NCBI RefSeq assembly: GCF_002845985.1
Contig: NZ_PDFK01000003.1
Location: 372,001-436,000, forward strand
Source of the DNA: Lysinibacillus fusiformis
GTDB lineage: Bacteria > Bacillota > Bacilli > Bacillales_A > Planococcaceae
DNA: 64,000 nucleotides
Reading direction: 5' to 3'
Below the pieces are notes generated by a model, which saw only the letters and a list, made by a program, of their open reading frames with translations, made no database searches and was not told where the DNA came from. Below, piece by piece: positions 24,613 to 34,345 of the stretch. The translations under genes were made by a program, and so were the position numbers. Each line of letters opens with the position of its first letter. Within the stretch, counting starts at the first letter, position 1.

Positions 24613-26100
24613 CTATGGTAAACTCTCCACGATTTCCTCGTTGGAAGCCCCATCATGCTTTATGAAAAGTTTTCTTGTAAATGCACTAACTGCTAAACTC
24701 ACTACAATATTAACGCCTAATGCAAGGAACCCAATGTTGATATCTTGTATAAATGTTGGCCAATTCGGGAAAAGGGTACTTAGATTTGCGCCTGTAGCGG
24801 CTTGCCAACCTACAATCATAACGCCAACAATTATCCCAGCGAACACACCTTGTAACGACAGTGGATTTTTTTTCATGAAACTACAAACAACAGCAGGTGC
24901 AAATTGTGTAACTAATCCATATCCCATTAAGAATAATAGAGTTATAGCACCACCACCACTAAAAGTAAAATAAAGGGCAATTAGGGCAACCAATGGAACC
25001 GTATAACGAGCAATAATACCAATTTGTCGATCCGTAATTTGAGGACGAAACGGCTTTATTATATTTTTTGCAAAAAGTGTAGCTGCAGACATCAAAATTA
25101 ATGAGCCTGGAACAATTGCCGTTAACAGCCCTGCTGCTCCAATAAAGCCTACTATTACTGGGCTAAACGTTTGTGTGGAAATTTTGAATAATGCTAAATC
25201 AACATCGCCTCCCGATAAATTCGGGACTTGTAGAATAGCTGCTGCTCCGGTAAATAGGACAAATAATATAAATAATGCATAGATAGGTAGAATAATCGCA
25301 TTTCTTCTTAGGGCATTTCCACTTTTAGCTGAAAAAGTAGCAACAAAGGTGTGGGGCCACATGTAAAATCCTAATGATGTCAGCATCATTGTTGAAACAT
25401 ACCAAGACGCACTTAAACCTGAGTCTGGAAGTGTTAAGAACCCTGGATTTGTGGCTTCAATAGCTTCCCACATTGGTTGAATACCACCATAATAATGAAA
25501 TGGTAAGTAGATTCCTAGAAATAAAACAACACCAAGTATAAGGAAGTCTTTAATGACTGCTGTCCAAGCTGAGCCATGAATACCTGAAACCATGACATAG
25601 ACAATCATCGCAATGGTTCCAATCCAAATCGTGATTTTGGAGTCAATGGCTCCATAAGAAGCTTCAGAAACAATAATGCCAAGACCTTTCAATTGAATGA
25701 TTAAATAAGGAATTAAAGCCGCCAAACCGACTATTGCTACAACCATTCCAAGCGCTTTACTTTTATATGCCTTCTCAAAAAAATCAGATTGAGAAAGTAA
25801 ATTATGTTTCTTTCCATAGCTCCATATTTTTGGCGTTAACCAGTAAGCAATGACATAGTTCAGCATCATGATGTTGTAGAATGCTGCTCCACCTTTTCCA
25901 TACATCCAACCACTTATCCCTAAAAATGCACTTGTAGTATAAATTTCTCCGGCCATTAGCAAGAAAATGAAAATAGAGCCAAAACCTCGACCGCCAACAC
26001 TCCATTGCTCTAGACTCATATCCTTCCCTCTACTCGCCATAATGCCTAAAATTAATGCAATTCCTAAAAACACAGCAATAATACCAATAGATATTGTCAT
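24613..26100 (-). CDS. Sodium:solute symporter (SSF family)
   Basis: 495 residues with about thirteen membrane segments. SVGGRGFGSIFIFLLMAGE and YTTSAFLGISGWMYGKG are the SSF signature after helix 1, and a GFYMWPHTFVATFSAK segment lies mid-protein. It would import an organic anion or amino-acid derivative with Na+. It starts one base after the DUF3311 stop (GGTGGAGTAAC precedes the ATG), so they form a pair, as is usual for SSF transporters with a DUF3311 partner. The neighbouring deacylase and C-S lyase suggest the substrate is an N-acylated cysteine conjugate (inference). Confidence 0.88.
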   Translation of the reverse strand: MTISIGIIAVFLGIALILGIMASRGKDMSLEQWSVGGRGFGSIFIFLLMAGEIYTTSAFLGISGWMYGKGGAAFYNIMMLNYVIAYWLTPKIWSYGKKHNLLSQSDFFEKAYKSKALGMVVAIVGLAALIPYLIIQLKGLGIIVSEASYGAIDSKITIWIGTIAMIVYVMVSGIHGSAWTAVIKDFLILGVVLFLGIYLPFHYYGGIQPMWEAIEATNPGFLTLPDSGLSASWYVSTMMLTSLGFYMWPHTFVATFSAKSGNALRRNAIILPIYALFILFVLFTGAAAILQVPNLSGGDVDLALFKISTQTFSPVIVGFIGAAGLLTAIVPGSLILMSAATLFAKNIIKPFRPQITDRQIGIIARYTVPLVALIALYFTFSGGGAITLLFLMGYGLVTQFAPAVVCSFMKKNPLSLQGVFAGIIVGVMIVGWQAATGANLSTLFPNWPTFIQDINIGFLALGVNIVVSLAVSAFTRKLFIKHDGASNEEIVESLP

Positions 26101-26101
26101 G

Positions 26102-26308
26102 TTACTCCACCTCTGCTTTTACGTCTGGATTTAAGCGATGTACTAAAAGCATGATACCTGTCCCTAATAAAATCCAAAGAACCATCCAAAATAACAAAAG
26201 CGGAAGTCCCAAGATATAAGGTTCGGTACTTTTAATAAAGGGAACTCCCAAAGGCATTCCAAAGTATGCAATGAATGATAGTAAATAACAAAGTCTTTTT
26301 CGAGTCAT
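26102..26308 (-). CDS. DUF3311 small membrane protein, symporter partner
   Basis: 68 residues with two membrane helices (LCYLLSFIAYFGMPLGVPF and LGLPLLLFWMVLWILLGTG), the size and layout of DUF3311. Proteins of this family are encoded directly before SSF symporters and probably form a small subunit. The stop is adjacent to the symporter start. Confidence 0.8.
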   Translation of the reverse strand: MTRKRLCYLLSFIAYFGMPLGVPFIKSTEPYILGLPLLLFWMVLWILLGTGIMLLVHRLNPDVKAEVE

Positions 26309-26338
26309 TTTATCTATCTCCTTCTTTTATAAGATGGC

Positions 26339-27628
26339 CTATTGTTTTATTAATTGGGCAAATCCATTATCAATAAACAAGCTTTTGACATCCCTTTTGT
26401 CAGCCGCAAATACGATTTGATGTTCATTATTTAGAAAATCAATGGTGTATTGTACAGTGGAAGCTACACCTAGCTTGAGAGCATCTTCATCTAGATCGAA
26501 GAAATCATTATGATGCTCTGCCCCAACCCCTTTTTCAAGATTTTTTATTCCAACGAAGGCAAATACACCTGGAAAGTATTTTTCATAAAACGCAAAGGAT
26601 TCTGAGCCCATCCATGCTGGTGAAGAATATAACGTATTTACACCTAATGCCTTTTCTACAGCAAGTGATGCTATGTGTGCGCAATCGTTTTGGTTGTAAA
26701 CAAATAAATCCGATTCAATGGGCTCTGTAATAAATTCATATGTGCAACGATGTAGATCGCAAACTTTTTCTAGGATTCGTTTAAATTCGCTTGCAGCATG
26801 TGAACCTTGATCATCATCTAAATATCTGGCAGTTCCTGAGAATTGTAAGCTTTCTGGAATGATATTTACGGCAGAACCGGAATGAATCATGCCAATAGAA
26901 TAGGTAATGGTTTTAAAAGGATCTAAAGTATTTATTCTCATAGCTTTTAAATTGCTGTAAAAATCTGTAAAGCAATCTAATGGAGCCACCGATAAATCTG
27001 GTCTGGAGCCATGTCCACTTTTTCCTTTCAATAGCACATTAAAACTAAAGGAAGCAGCCATTCTTGGTCCTGGTTCAACAGATATTTTCCCTGTTGGAAT
27101 ATCAGATTTTAAATGGATGCCCCAAATGCCGTCAGCCCCTAATTCATATAAGCGTGTTAAAAGATTGTAAATGCCTCCGCCCATTTCTTCTCCTTGCTCA
27201 AAAGCAAGAAGTACTTTTCCTTTTACCTTATCTTTATGTTGAACCAAAATCTTCGCTGCCCCTAGAAGCATTGCTGTATGTCCATCATGACCACAAGTAT
27301 GAGCAGCTTGACTAGTATTAGAAACGACTATTTTTTTCATTTTTAAATTATTTTCGTTTTCTTTCATCGGAAGTGCGTCTAAATCAGCTCTAAGTATCAA
27401 TGTTTTCCCTGGTTGTTCCCCATGAATAAATCCAATAATTCCACCATTCGGGACGATCTCGTAATCAATGCCCATTTTAGTTAATTCCTCTGTAACTACT
27501 TTAATAGTCCGTATTTCCTGTAACCCAATCTCCGGATGCTTGTGAAGATCTCTTCTTATATTAATGACATAGCCTTCGATTTCTTCTGCAGCCTTTAAAG
27601 CATTAAGTTCAAACTCGATTGTTGTCAT
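26339..27628 (-). CDS. M20-family amidohydrolase (N-acyl amino acid deacylase type)
   Basis: About 429 residues; the ATG at 27628 lies eight bases after AGGGG. Metal ligands of the M20D group are visible: HTCGHDGHTAMLLGAA and EQGEEMGGG, with GHGSRPDLSVAP in the lid domain and a late H in GAEHHNDFF. Enzymes of this group remove acyl groups from amino acids or their conjugates (hippurate, N-acetylcysteine conjugates, indole-acetyl amino acids). Position between the transporter pair and a C-S lyase points to deacylation of an imported N-acyl cysteine conjugate before lyase action. Confidence 0.87.
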   Translation of the reverse strand: MTTIEFELNALKAAEEIEGYVINIRRDLHKHPEIGLQEIRTIKVVTEELTKMGIDYEIVPNGGIIGFIHGEQPGKTLILRADLDALPMKENENNLKMKKIVVSNTSQAAHTCGHDGHTAMLLGAAKILVQHKDKVKGKVLLAFEQGEEMGGGIYNLLTRLYELGADGIWGIHLKSDIPTGKISVEPGPRMAASFSFNVLLKGKSGHGSRPDLSVAPLDCFTDFYSNLKAMRINTLDPFKTITYSIGMIHSGSAVNIIPESLQFSGTARYLDDDQGSHAASEFKRILEKVCDLHRCTYEFITEPIESDLFVYNQNDCAHIASLAVEKALGVNTLYSSPAWMGSESFAFYEKYFPGVFAFVGIKNLEKGVGAEHHNDFFDLDEDALKLGVASTVQYTIDFLNNEHQIVFAADKRDVKSLFIDNGFAQLIKQ

Positions 27629-27657
27629 TTTATACACCCCTATTTTAATGGATTATT

Positions 27658-28860
27658 CTATTCCAAATCCTGAAATTCAACAGCAATCCGTTCAAGTGCT
27701 TGCTTTATAAGTGGTCTTGGCGAAGGGACACAAATTCTTTGAAAACCTTCCCCTTCTTTTCCGAACATCCATCCATCTTCTAGTAGAACATTCGCTTTAT
27801 TATAGATACGATGATGAATCTCTTGATCGGAAAGACCATATCCATTAAAGTCCATCCACATCACATATGTGCCGTCTGGAATTCTTACTTTAACTGTAGG
27901 CATGTTTTCAGCTAAAAAGCTTTTTACAAACTCCATTGTGCCGTCAATATATTGCGTAACTTGTTCCAACCATTCATCTCCCTCGTTATAGACGGCTATA
28001 AGAGCTGCAATGGTAAACGGTGACGGTAACTGCATCCCCATTATGTCATTAAAGGTTTTTCTGCGTTCGGGGTTGGAAATGATGACATTTGTACAATGAA
28101 GACCCGCAACATTAAATGTTTTGTTAATGGCTGTACAAGTGACAATATGATCAGTATTTTCTACAACCTTACAGATTGGTGTAAATCTTTTATTTTTCCT
28201 AATTAAGTCACCGTGGATTTCATCTGCCACAATGATTACATTATGTTCCTCGCAAATTTTTGAAAGCCTTTTCAATTCTTTATTGGTGAATATATTTCCA
28301 GTTGGATTATGTGGATTACAAAGAATAAACATGGTTGTGTTTTTATCCTTTGCTTTCTCTTCAAAATCTACGAAATCAATTGAAAAAGATCCATCTGATT
28401 CACATTTCATTGCGTTATTTTGAACAATTCTACCATTACGCTCTATCGCAGTAGTGAACGGTGGATAAACTGGCCGTTGTATAATGATTCCTTCCCCAGG
28501 CTTAGTAAATGCTTGTACAGCTATATTCAAAGCATGAACCGTTCCAGGACTATATACGATTTCCTCTCTTTTGATCACCCAATCATGCCTTTTTTTAAAC
28601 CAATGCTGAATGGATTCAAAGTACTCATTCGGAAAAATAGAATACCCAAAGATTCGATGATCAACCGTTTGATGAAGTGCATCTATCAAAGGCTGCATGA
28701 CGGGTAAATCCATATCAGCTGTAAATAATGGAATCGTTTCATAATCATATCTTTCTGTATAACCGATGTCTTTAATTAATTCTTCCCCGTCCCACTTTAA
28801 CGAATAAGTACGACGTCGACTAATTATTTCATCAAAATCATATATCATTCTTTCTCTCAT
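27658..28860 (-). CDS. MalY/PatB-family pyridoxal-phosphate C-S lyase
   Basis: 400 residues of fold-type I aminotransferase structure. NRDD-like opening is replaced by DFDEIISRRRTYSLKWD, and the hallmark motifs follow: FTADMDLP, YSPGTVHALNIAV, LCNPHNPTGNIF, VADEIHGDL and the PLP lysine in TAINKTFNVAGL. Members (B. subtilis PatB, E. coli MalY) cleave cystathionine or cysteine S-conjugates to a thiol, pyruvate and ammonia. ATG at 28860 lies only one base from GGGGG, so the ATG at 28848 may be the true start. First gene of the four-gene operon. Confidence 0.87.
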   Translation of the reverse strand: MRERMIYDFDEIISRRRTYSLKWDGEELIKDIGYTERYDYETIPLFTADMDLPVMQPLIDALHQTVDHRIFGYSIFPNEYFESIQHWFKKRHDWVIKREEIVYSPGTVHALNIAVQAFTKPGEGIIIQRPVYPPFTTAIERNGRIVQNNAMKCESDGSFSIDFVDFEEKAKDKNTTMFILCNPHNPTGNIFTNKELKRLSKICEEHNVIIVADEIHGDLIRKNKRFTPICKVVENTDHIVTCTAINKTFNVAGLHCTNVIISNPERRKTFNDIMGMQLPSPFTIAALIAVYNEGDEWLEQVTQYIDGTMEFVKSFLAENMPTVKVRIPDGTYVMWMDFNGYGLSDQEIHHRIYNKANVLLEDGWMFGKEGEGFQRICVPSPRPLIKQALERIAVEFQDLE

Positions 28861-29104
28861 CCCCCTTCCTCGTCATTGCTCGAAAATACGTTTTTTCCGT
28901 ACCTGAGCAATTATTTTCATCAGTTTAGCACCTTAACTGTAAAATCGTCAATAAGAAAATAGAATTTTCCGAAAATTAAAATTGGGATGTTTGATCCCCT
29001 TCACAAAAATTGATTGGTTGTTGAAGCTTCATGATTAATTGAAGGAAATTATTTATGAATATGTTAAAATAAAGGGATGTTTGTTTACTAAGGGGGAATG
29101 ATCT

Positions 29105-29572
29105 GTGGAGAAAGAAGAAATCTTTTATGAGCTAATGGAGACACTTTTTGAAACATCTCGATCCATTAGTACCTATGAAAGTATCCCAAGAAAGTACGGT
29201 ACGGAAGATGAACTATATATGATAGAGGCTCACACACTCAATTTAATAGGTGATAAAATCAAAACAAATACTACTGAAATTGCAGAAATCACACACCGTA
29301 CAAAAAGTGCAGTTTCTCAAATGATGGATAAATTAATAAAAAAAGAATTAGCATTTAAATATAGAAATCCTGACAATTATCGAGAATTAACGATTGAATT
29401 GACACCAAAAGGTCAACTGGTATATGAATATCATAAAAAACTCGATAAAGAAGAGTTTGGCAATTACTTAAAGGATTTGGAAAGATTCACCATTGAAGAT
29501 TTTCAGAAAATCATTACACTTCTTAACCTAATTAATGAGCGAACAAAAAGTACACTTCATGAAAAAGCCTAA
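29105..29572 (+). CDS. MarR-family transcriptional regulator
   Basis: 155 residues from GTG at 29105. The winged helix is TTEIAEITHRTKSAVSQMMD with LIKKELAFKYRNPDNYRELT as wing. It is transcribed divergently from the C-S lyase operon with a 244-bp intergenic region, so it probably represses that operon. TTGACA-like and TATAAT-like elements near 29055-29080 could be its own promoter. Confidence 0.88.
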   Translation: MEKEEIFYELMETLFETSRSISTYESIPRKYGTEDELYMIEAHTLNLIGDKIKTNTTEIAEITHRTKSAVSQMMDKLIKKELAFKYRNPDNYRELTIELTPKGQLVYEYHKKLDKEEFGNYLKDLERFTIEDFQKIITLLNLINERTKSTLHEKA

Positions 29573-29616
29573 ACCTTTTGTTGCCAAGGTTTGATCAAAT
29601 TGATACTTTAAAAAAG

Positions 29617-29662
29617 GAAAAGAGCGTGTTTTGGAAAAAAGATTGATCCAAACACGCTCTTC
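29617..29662. terminator. Terminator of the marR gene
   Basis: AAGAGCGTGTTTTGG pairs with CCAAACACGCTCTT; T/A-rich on both sides, possibly bidirectional with the pseudogene on the other strand. Confidence 0.7.
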
Positions 29663-29693
29663 CAGTCTAGCCATTCACCACAGCTAGAGCGTC

Positions 29694-30255
29694 TCATCCA
29701 ATTTCTGAATTTTGGGAGTGGGAAATTAAATAGACATAGCCTAAAATGTCGATGTTGCCTCTCTTTACACGTACAGCGCAATCTTTGTTCGACGTATAAA
29801 TATCTATTTCTTTCGATAAAGTTTATTTTCAAGATCAAAATGCGACAGGACGGAAAAATTGTCAAGACCGATTCCTTCGTATAAAAAGCTTTTTTCAACT
29901 GGATAACCAAAGTTTTTCGATAACCATTTAGCGGACATATTGATTGTTCCTGCGCTTGCCCCCATTACAACAGCTGTGCTTTTTTTAATCAAATCCGTCA
30001 ATTCATAGTCTATCAAAAACTCATTCTGTTTAAGAGTATCTCCACCTAACAAGAAAATAGCTGACGCATTTTGAAGTATGGTTTGGGCATCTTCCTTCTG
30101 TACGTGATAATTAATTAAATGATAGTCATCGAACATAATACCTGATAGATGTCTATGATTTCATTTTTAAATATAAAATTCAGTTTTTCAGCCTCTTCCA
30201 GAAACAGTTGAATCCATTGCTCATCGTACAAACTGACTACTAGTTTTCGTAAAGT
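29694..30255 (-). pseudogene. Broken peptidase E-like (S51) protein
   Basis: 30136-29804 encodes a 110-residue piece with AIFLLGGDTLKQNEFLID and the nucleophile elbow AVVMGASAGTINMSAKW, the core of dipeptidase E-type serine peptidases. After a frameshift near 29815 another frame continues EIDIYTSNKDCAVRVKRGNI to a stop at 29694. Upstream, 30255-30137 reads RKLVVSLYDEQWIQLF then LEEAEKLNFIFKN, out of frame and shorter than a normal N-terminus. A complete enzyme cannot be made. Confidence 0.65.
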
Positions 30256-30561
30256 ATTTCCTCCTAATCATTTCATTAACAAAGCTTTATCTATAATGTT
30301 CGTTTTTTACGCAAAAGTAAAAGTATCCAGCCAGTGGATGATTCGCATTTCACCGTTAAAAACACGAACGATTAATTAATTCTCGAATATTAACATACGT
30401 TTTTATTCTCTTTACGGATTTTCACCAATAATTACTACCAACTATATATCTCACTCTACATACCTTATTGATTAAATAGAGTCAACCAAAACAGCATTGT
30501 ACGTGTTCACGATTTTAAAGGTTAACTTAAGCATTTAAATGAGTTTTTAAAAAGTGTATAA

Positions 30562-30824
30562 ATGGTTGTTCGATTAGATCGGATTTCCGCGAGCAAATAT
30601 ATAAACTTTGCTGAATATCTGCTTGCTGAACAGACACTTTCTCTTTATTATTTTACTGGCATTGTTAATTGGGGAATTGCTATTCCTGTTTCAATTGGCT
30701 ATATTGTTGGCTCTTTCTTAGGCTTAAAGATTATTCCGTACATCCAAACAAGATGGGTTCAAATTATATTACCAATCATTTTTTGTTCTTAATTGGTCAG
30801 GTCGTTTCGGATTTAATAAAATAA
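30562..30824 (+). pseudogene. Relic of a TauE/SafE-type membrane permease (C-terminal end)
   Basis: The frame from 30562 contains NWGIAIPVSIGYIVGSFLGL and KIIPYIQTRWVQIILP, then shifts frame at about 30790 to LIGQVVSDLIK and a stop at 30824. This resembles the last two helices of the DUF81 sulfite-exporter family. The first 180 or so residues are missing. Confidence 0.5.
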
Positions 30825-30900
30825 ATCACCCTTATTACTAAGATACCAAGTGATAACAACATACAGTTTAATAATTTAATATGATTTTAAAAAGGGTATG

Positions 30901-31182
30901 TTAAGAAGCGATTGCTCTTATTGAACAATCGCCTCTTCCCCTTACCTGTATGTATTGGAAAAATGAAACACTATAATGAATCATCCATTTATCTTGTTTT
31001 ATTGCCTCAGCAATTTTTTTGATTAATTCTTCAAGTTCTGCTGATTGATATTCGACATTGGCTTCACTCACCATATTTAAAAATTGTCTATGAAAGCTCG
31101 GTGGTGTCAAGGTTATTCCCCAATAGACGAGACTTTTAAACGGTCTATTTGTGTTGTGGGCGAATGTTTCAACGTGATGTAT
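30901..31182 (-). pseudogene. Unassigned coding-like fragment
   Basis: An open minus-strand frame from a stop near 31185 to 30901 reads HHVETFAHNTNRPFKSLVYW, ITLTPPSFHRQFLNM and ELEELIKKIAEAIKQDKW. Only a TTG at 31110 could start it and it has no ribosome site. It looks like a piece of a larger protein that I do not recognise. The last codons overlap a hairpin (30904-30932). Confidence 0.35.
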
Positions 31183-31297
31183 TTTTTACTAAAAACCTTA
31201 GAAAGTTATACAAGAAATGATTCCAAACTCGTGAATGTATGGCATAGTATCACTCCACCCCATTTCTATAATAATTTCCTTTATGACCCGCTAATGA

Positions 31298-32737
31298 TTA
31301 CGTTTCTTGCAAGAGGATTTTTGCGAGACGAAAAATACCTTCCTCAATTGCTAACTCATCCATTTTAGCAAATCCGAGTACCCATCCTTTTCGATTATTT
31401 TCTAAGCAATACTTACTAAGTGGATAAACACGTATCCCCTTTTCGAGTGCGAGGCTCGTCATTGCTTCTTCATCAAACGATTCTTCCGCTTCAAGAAGCA
31501 TATGCAAGCCCGTTTCAATGCCACTTAGCTTGAAACGTTCCGCTAGTCCTGACGCTATGATTGCCTTCGTCATAGCTTCATGTCTACGTCGATAGACATT
31601 TCTTGCTCTCCTCATGTGACGCATAAAATGACCGTGCTCAATAAAATGAGCAAGTGTTAATTGCTCCATAATTGGGAGATGTCGATAAGTTAATTGTTGT
31701 ACTTGCGCAAGTTGGCGAATGGCATCTTTTGGACCAATGACAGCCGAAATTCGTATGCCAGGAGCAACCATTTTAGAAAAACTCATCATATATAATGTGT
31801 TTTGGGGTTGTTGGCTAAACAAGGTAGGAAGCGGGCCACCCCGATACCTAAATTCACCATCATAATCATCTTCTACAATCCAAAATTGATCTTTCACAGA
31901 TTTTTGCAGCAATTGTTGTCGGCGTGGCTCAGACATAATGACACCAACTGCACATTGGTGAGAAGGTGTAACAAAAACGAGCTTGGTTTGTGGATGAATA
32001 GAATCCACTTGTATTCCGTACTCGTCAACAGGCACAGCAATAACATTCATGCGCCGATATTTCATGGTCATCCAGGCAGCAGGAAATCCAGGATCTTCAA
32101 CAGAAACCGTTTCTCCTTCCTTTAAAAGAGCTTGGGCAATCAGATCGATGCTATGCTGTGCGCCAGAGGTTAAGATGATTTGGTCAATATCTACATGTAC
32201 ACCTCTTTCAAATGTCAGGTAACGTTGAATCTGTTCACGTAGCGGTGTAAAACCGTAGGCATCGCCATAACCCCAATTGGTCAGGTCTGTTTCTGCTGAA
32301 GCCTGTAAAAAAGATTGTCTCCATTTTTTTCGGAAATGCTCGTCCAAATACGGCTCATGGGGGCAAAAATCGATTGCAACGTTTTGATTTGCTTTACCTC
32401 TAAACCAACTGTTTAACTCATCAACTGCCGAGTTTAATAAAGGTAATACTGGCGTAGATGGTCCCTGAAGAATGACCTCTTCTGACGAGTTCTTTTTATA
32501 TCCCCATTCACTTACCCTTGTTCCACCACGCCAATTTGTCACGGTATATCCACGACTAAATAATTCCTCATAAACAATTTGTATAGTTGAGCGTGAAACA
32601 CCTACTAATAAGGCGAGTTCTCGGGATGGAGGAAGCAACTCCCCTGGTGGCCATTTTCCTGTTGTAATATGATGAATAGCTTGGTCAAGTAACTGCTGCC
32701 ATATAGGATTTTTATCGTCTCGGTTAACTTTTAACAT
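31298..32737 (-). CDS. MocR/GabR-type regulator (GntR helix-turn-helix plus aminotransferase domain)
   Basis: 479 residues. A GntR winged helix spans residues 1-75 (IWQQLLDQAIHHITTGKWPP, SRELALLVGVSRSTIQIVYE). A linker leads to a fold-type I aminotransferase domain with YGDAYGFTPLREQIQRYLT, TSGAQHSIDLIAQALL, EDDYDGEFRYRG and the PLP lysine in SFSKMVAPGIRISAVIG. Such regulators sense PLP with an amino compound (GABA, pyridoxal, taurine). The usual divergent target is absent: the upstream gene, a HemL-type aminotransferase, is on the same strand. The target is therefore unclear. Confidence 0.88.
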   Translation of the reverse strand: MLKVNRDDKNPIWQQLLDQAIHHITTGKWPPGELLPPSRELALLVGVSRSTIQIVYEELFSRGYTVTNWRGGTRVSEWGYKKNSSEEVILQGPSTPVLPLLNSAVDELNSWFRGKANQNVAIDFCPHEPYLDEHFRKKWRQSFLQASAETDLTNWGYGDAYGFTPLREQIQRYLTFERGVHVDIDQIILTSGAQHSIDLIAQALLKEGETVSVEDPGFPAAWMTMKYRRMNVIAVPVDEYGIQVDSIHPQTKLVFVTPSHQCAVGVIMSEPRRQQLLQKSVKDQFWIVEDDYDGEFRYRGGPLPTLFSQQPQNTLYMMSFSKMVAPGIRISAVIGPKDAIRQLAQVQQLTYRHLPIMEQLTLAHFIEHGHFMRHMRRARNVYRRRHEAMTKAIIASGLAERFKLSGIETGLHMLLEAEESFDEEAMTSLALEKGIRVYPLSKYCLENNRKGWVLGFAKMDELAIEEGIFRLAKILLQET

Positions 32738-32870
32738 TCAATTCACTTCCAATTAGAATAAAGATTGTTAAATTAAGTGAAAATTAATAGTTTCGTACAG
32801 TCAATCATTATTATACTATCAAATCGATAATTTTATAGGAATAGGATGGTTTTAGTATACTTTGCTTCAT

Positions 32871-34154
32871 CTAAACAAATGCTATTATTCTTTTAAATGC
32901 TACTTCTGCAGCATGAATCGTTCTATCAATATCATGTATGGAATGGGCAGTCGATATAAATATGCTTTCATATTGAGACGGAGGTAAAAGTATACCCTGT
33001 TTAAGCATTTCCCTATAAAAACGACAAAACATCTCGGAATCTATTTTTTGAGCATCATCAAAATCTTGTAAAGGATGATCGATGAATGCGTATCCAATCA
33101 TTGTCCCAGCTTTAGTTGTTTTAAGGGGGATATTATAGTTATGAGCTACTTTGGATAAGCCTTGAATAAGTCTATTAGATAACCTTTCTATATACTCGTA
33201 ACTGTCAGGATTTAATTTATTTATTGTCGTATACCCCGCTACCATCGCTATTGGATTACCTGATAAAGTTCCAGCCTGATAAATATTCCCTTCAGGAGCG
33301 ATTTGATTCATAATCTCTTTTCTTCCACCATATGCGCCAACAGGCATCCCTCCACCAATGATCTTACCTAAACAAGTTAAGTCTGGTTTTATGTTATAAA
33401 GCCCCTGAGCAGAATGATAATCTATTCGAAAGCCAGTCATGACCTCATCAAGTATAAATAGCCCTCCATATTTTGTAGTGAAAGAGCGTATCGCTTGAAG
33501 AAATTCAGGATTAGCTGGTATTCCTCCCATATTGCCTGCAAATGGTTCTACTATAACGGCTGCAATTTGTGAGCCATATTTATCAAATATTTTCTTCAAG
33601 ACTTCGATATTGTTATAGGGAATGGAGATTGTATTTTTAGTTATCTCTAAAGGTACACCTAGACTATCAGGAAGGCCTAATGTAGCAATTCCTGAACCTG
33701 CCTTTACTAATAGATGATCACTGTGTCCATGATAGTTTCCATCAAATTTCACAATCATGTTTTTGCCAGTAAAGCCTCTAGCTAGTCTAATGGCGCTCAT
33801 TGTCGCTTCTGTACCTGAGTTAACCATTCGAATCTTTTCTATGGAAGGAATGCGAGTAGTTATTAATTCAGCTAGCTTATTTTCTTGTAAAGTTGGCAAT
33901 CCAAAACTTGTCCCACTATGAATGGCTTCAAGAAGTGCACCTAAAACCTCCTTATCTGCATGTCCATGAATTAATGGTCCCCAGGAAAGAACATAATCTA
34001 TATAGCTATTGCCATCAATATCATAGATTTTCGAGCCTTTCCCATGGCTAATAAAAATGGGCTCCATCCCAACTGATTGAAATGCTCTTACTGGGCTGTT
34101 TACGCCACCAGGCATCAGCTTTTTTGCTATTTCAAAGGCTTCTATTGATTTCAT
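32871..34154 (-). CDS. hemL: Glutamate-1-semialdehyde 2,1-aminomutase (HemL-type paralogue)
   Basis: About 427 residues from ATG at 34154; a GTG at 34175 overlaps the AAAGGTGG ribosome site and is less likely, but the ATG spacing of 17 is long. Motifs: [55 protein letters not shown] and the PLP lysine in [16 protein letters not shown]. The enzyme makes 5-aminolevulinate for haem. No other hem genes are near; Bacilli often carry a second copy (GsaB) outside the hem operon, and this may be that one. Confidence 0.85.
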   Translation of the reverse strand: MKSIEAFEIAKKLMPGGVNSPVRAFQSVGMEPIFISHGKGSKIYDIDGNSYIDYVLSWGPLIHGHADKEVLGALLEAIHSGTSFGLPTLQENKLAELITTRIPSIEKIRMVNSGTEATMSAIRLARGFTGKNMIVKFDGNYHGHSDHLLVKAGSGIATLGLPDSLGVPLEITKNTISIPYNNIEVLKKIFDKYGSQIAAVIVEPFAGNMGGIPANPEFLQAIRSFTTKYGGLFILDEVMTGFRIDYHSAQGLYNIKPDLTCLGKIIGGGMPVGAYGGRKEIMNQIAPEGNIYQAGTLSGNPIAMVAGYTTINKLNPDSYEYIERLSNRLIQGLSKVAHNYNIPLKTTKAGTMIGYAFIDHPLQDFDDAQKIDSEMFCRFYREMLKQGILLPPSQYESIFISTAHSIHDIDRTIHAAEVAFKRIIAFV

Positions 34155-34271
34155 CGTATTAATTTTAAAAACCACCTTTCTTATTGAACGGTCTTAGCAT
34201 AACGTATTACGGATTGATAAAAAACATCCAAAAATGCGAATTTTAACAGTCCATAAAGTAGGTACACTAAA

Positions 34272-34306
34272 AAACCACTAACCCTAGATGACTAGGGTTA
34301 GTGGTG
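34272..34306. terminator. Hairpin between PNPOx-like gene and hemL
   Basis: AACCACTAACCCTAG pairs with CTAGGGTTAGTGGT. On the minus strand it lies after the PNPOx-like coding end side of hemL's upstream region; T-rich on that strand (TTTTTTAG), so it ends the PNPOx transcript. Confidence 0.65.
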
Positions 34307-34345
34307 CTTAAAGTGATTTGATTTAACAAGTTCTGAAAACCAGTA

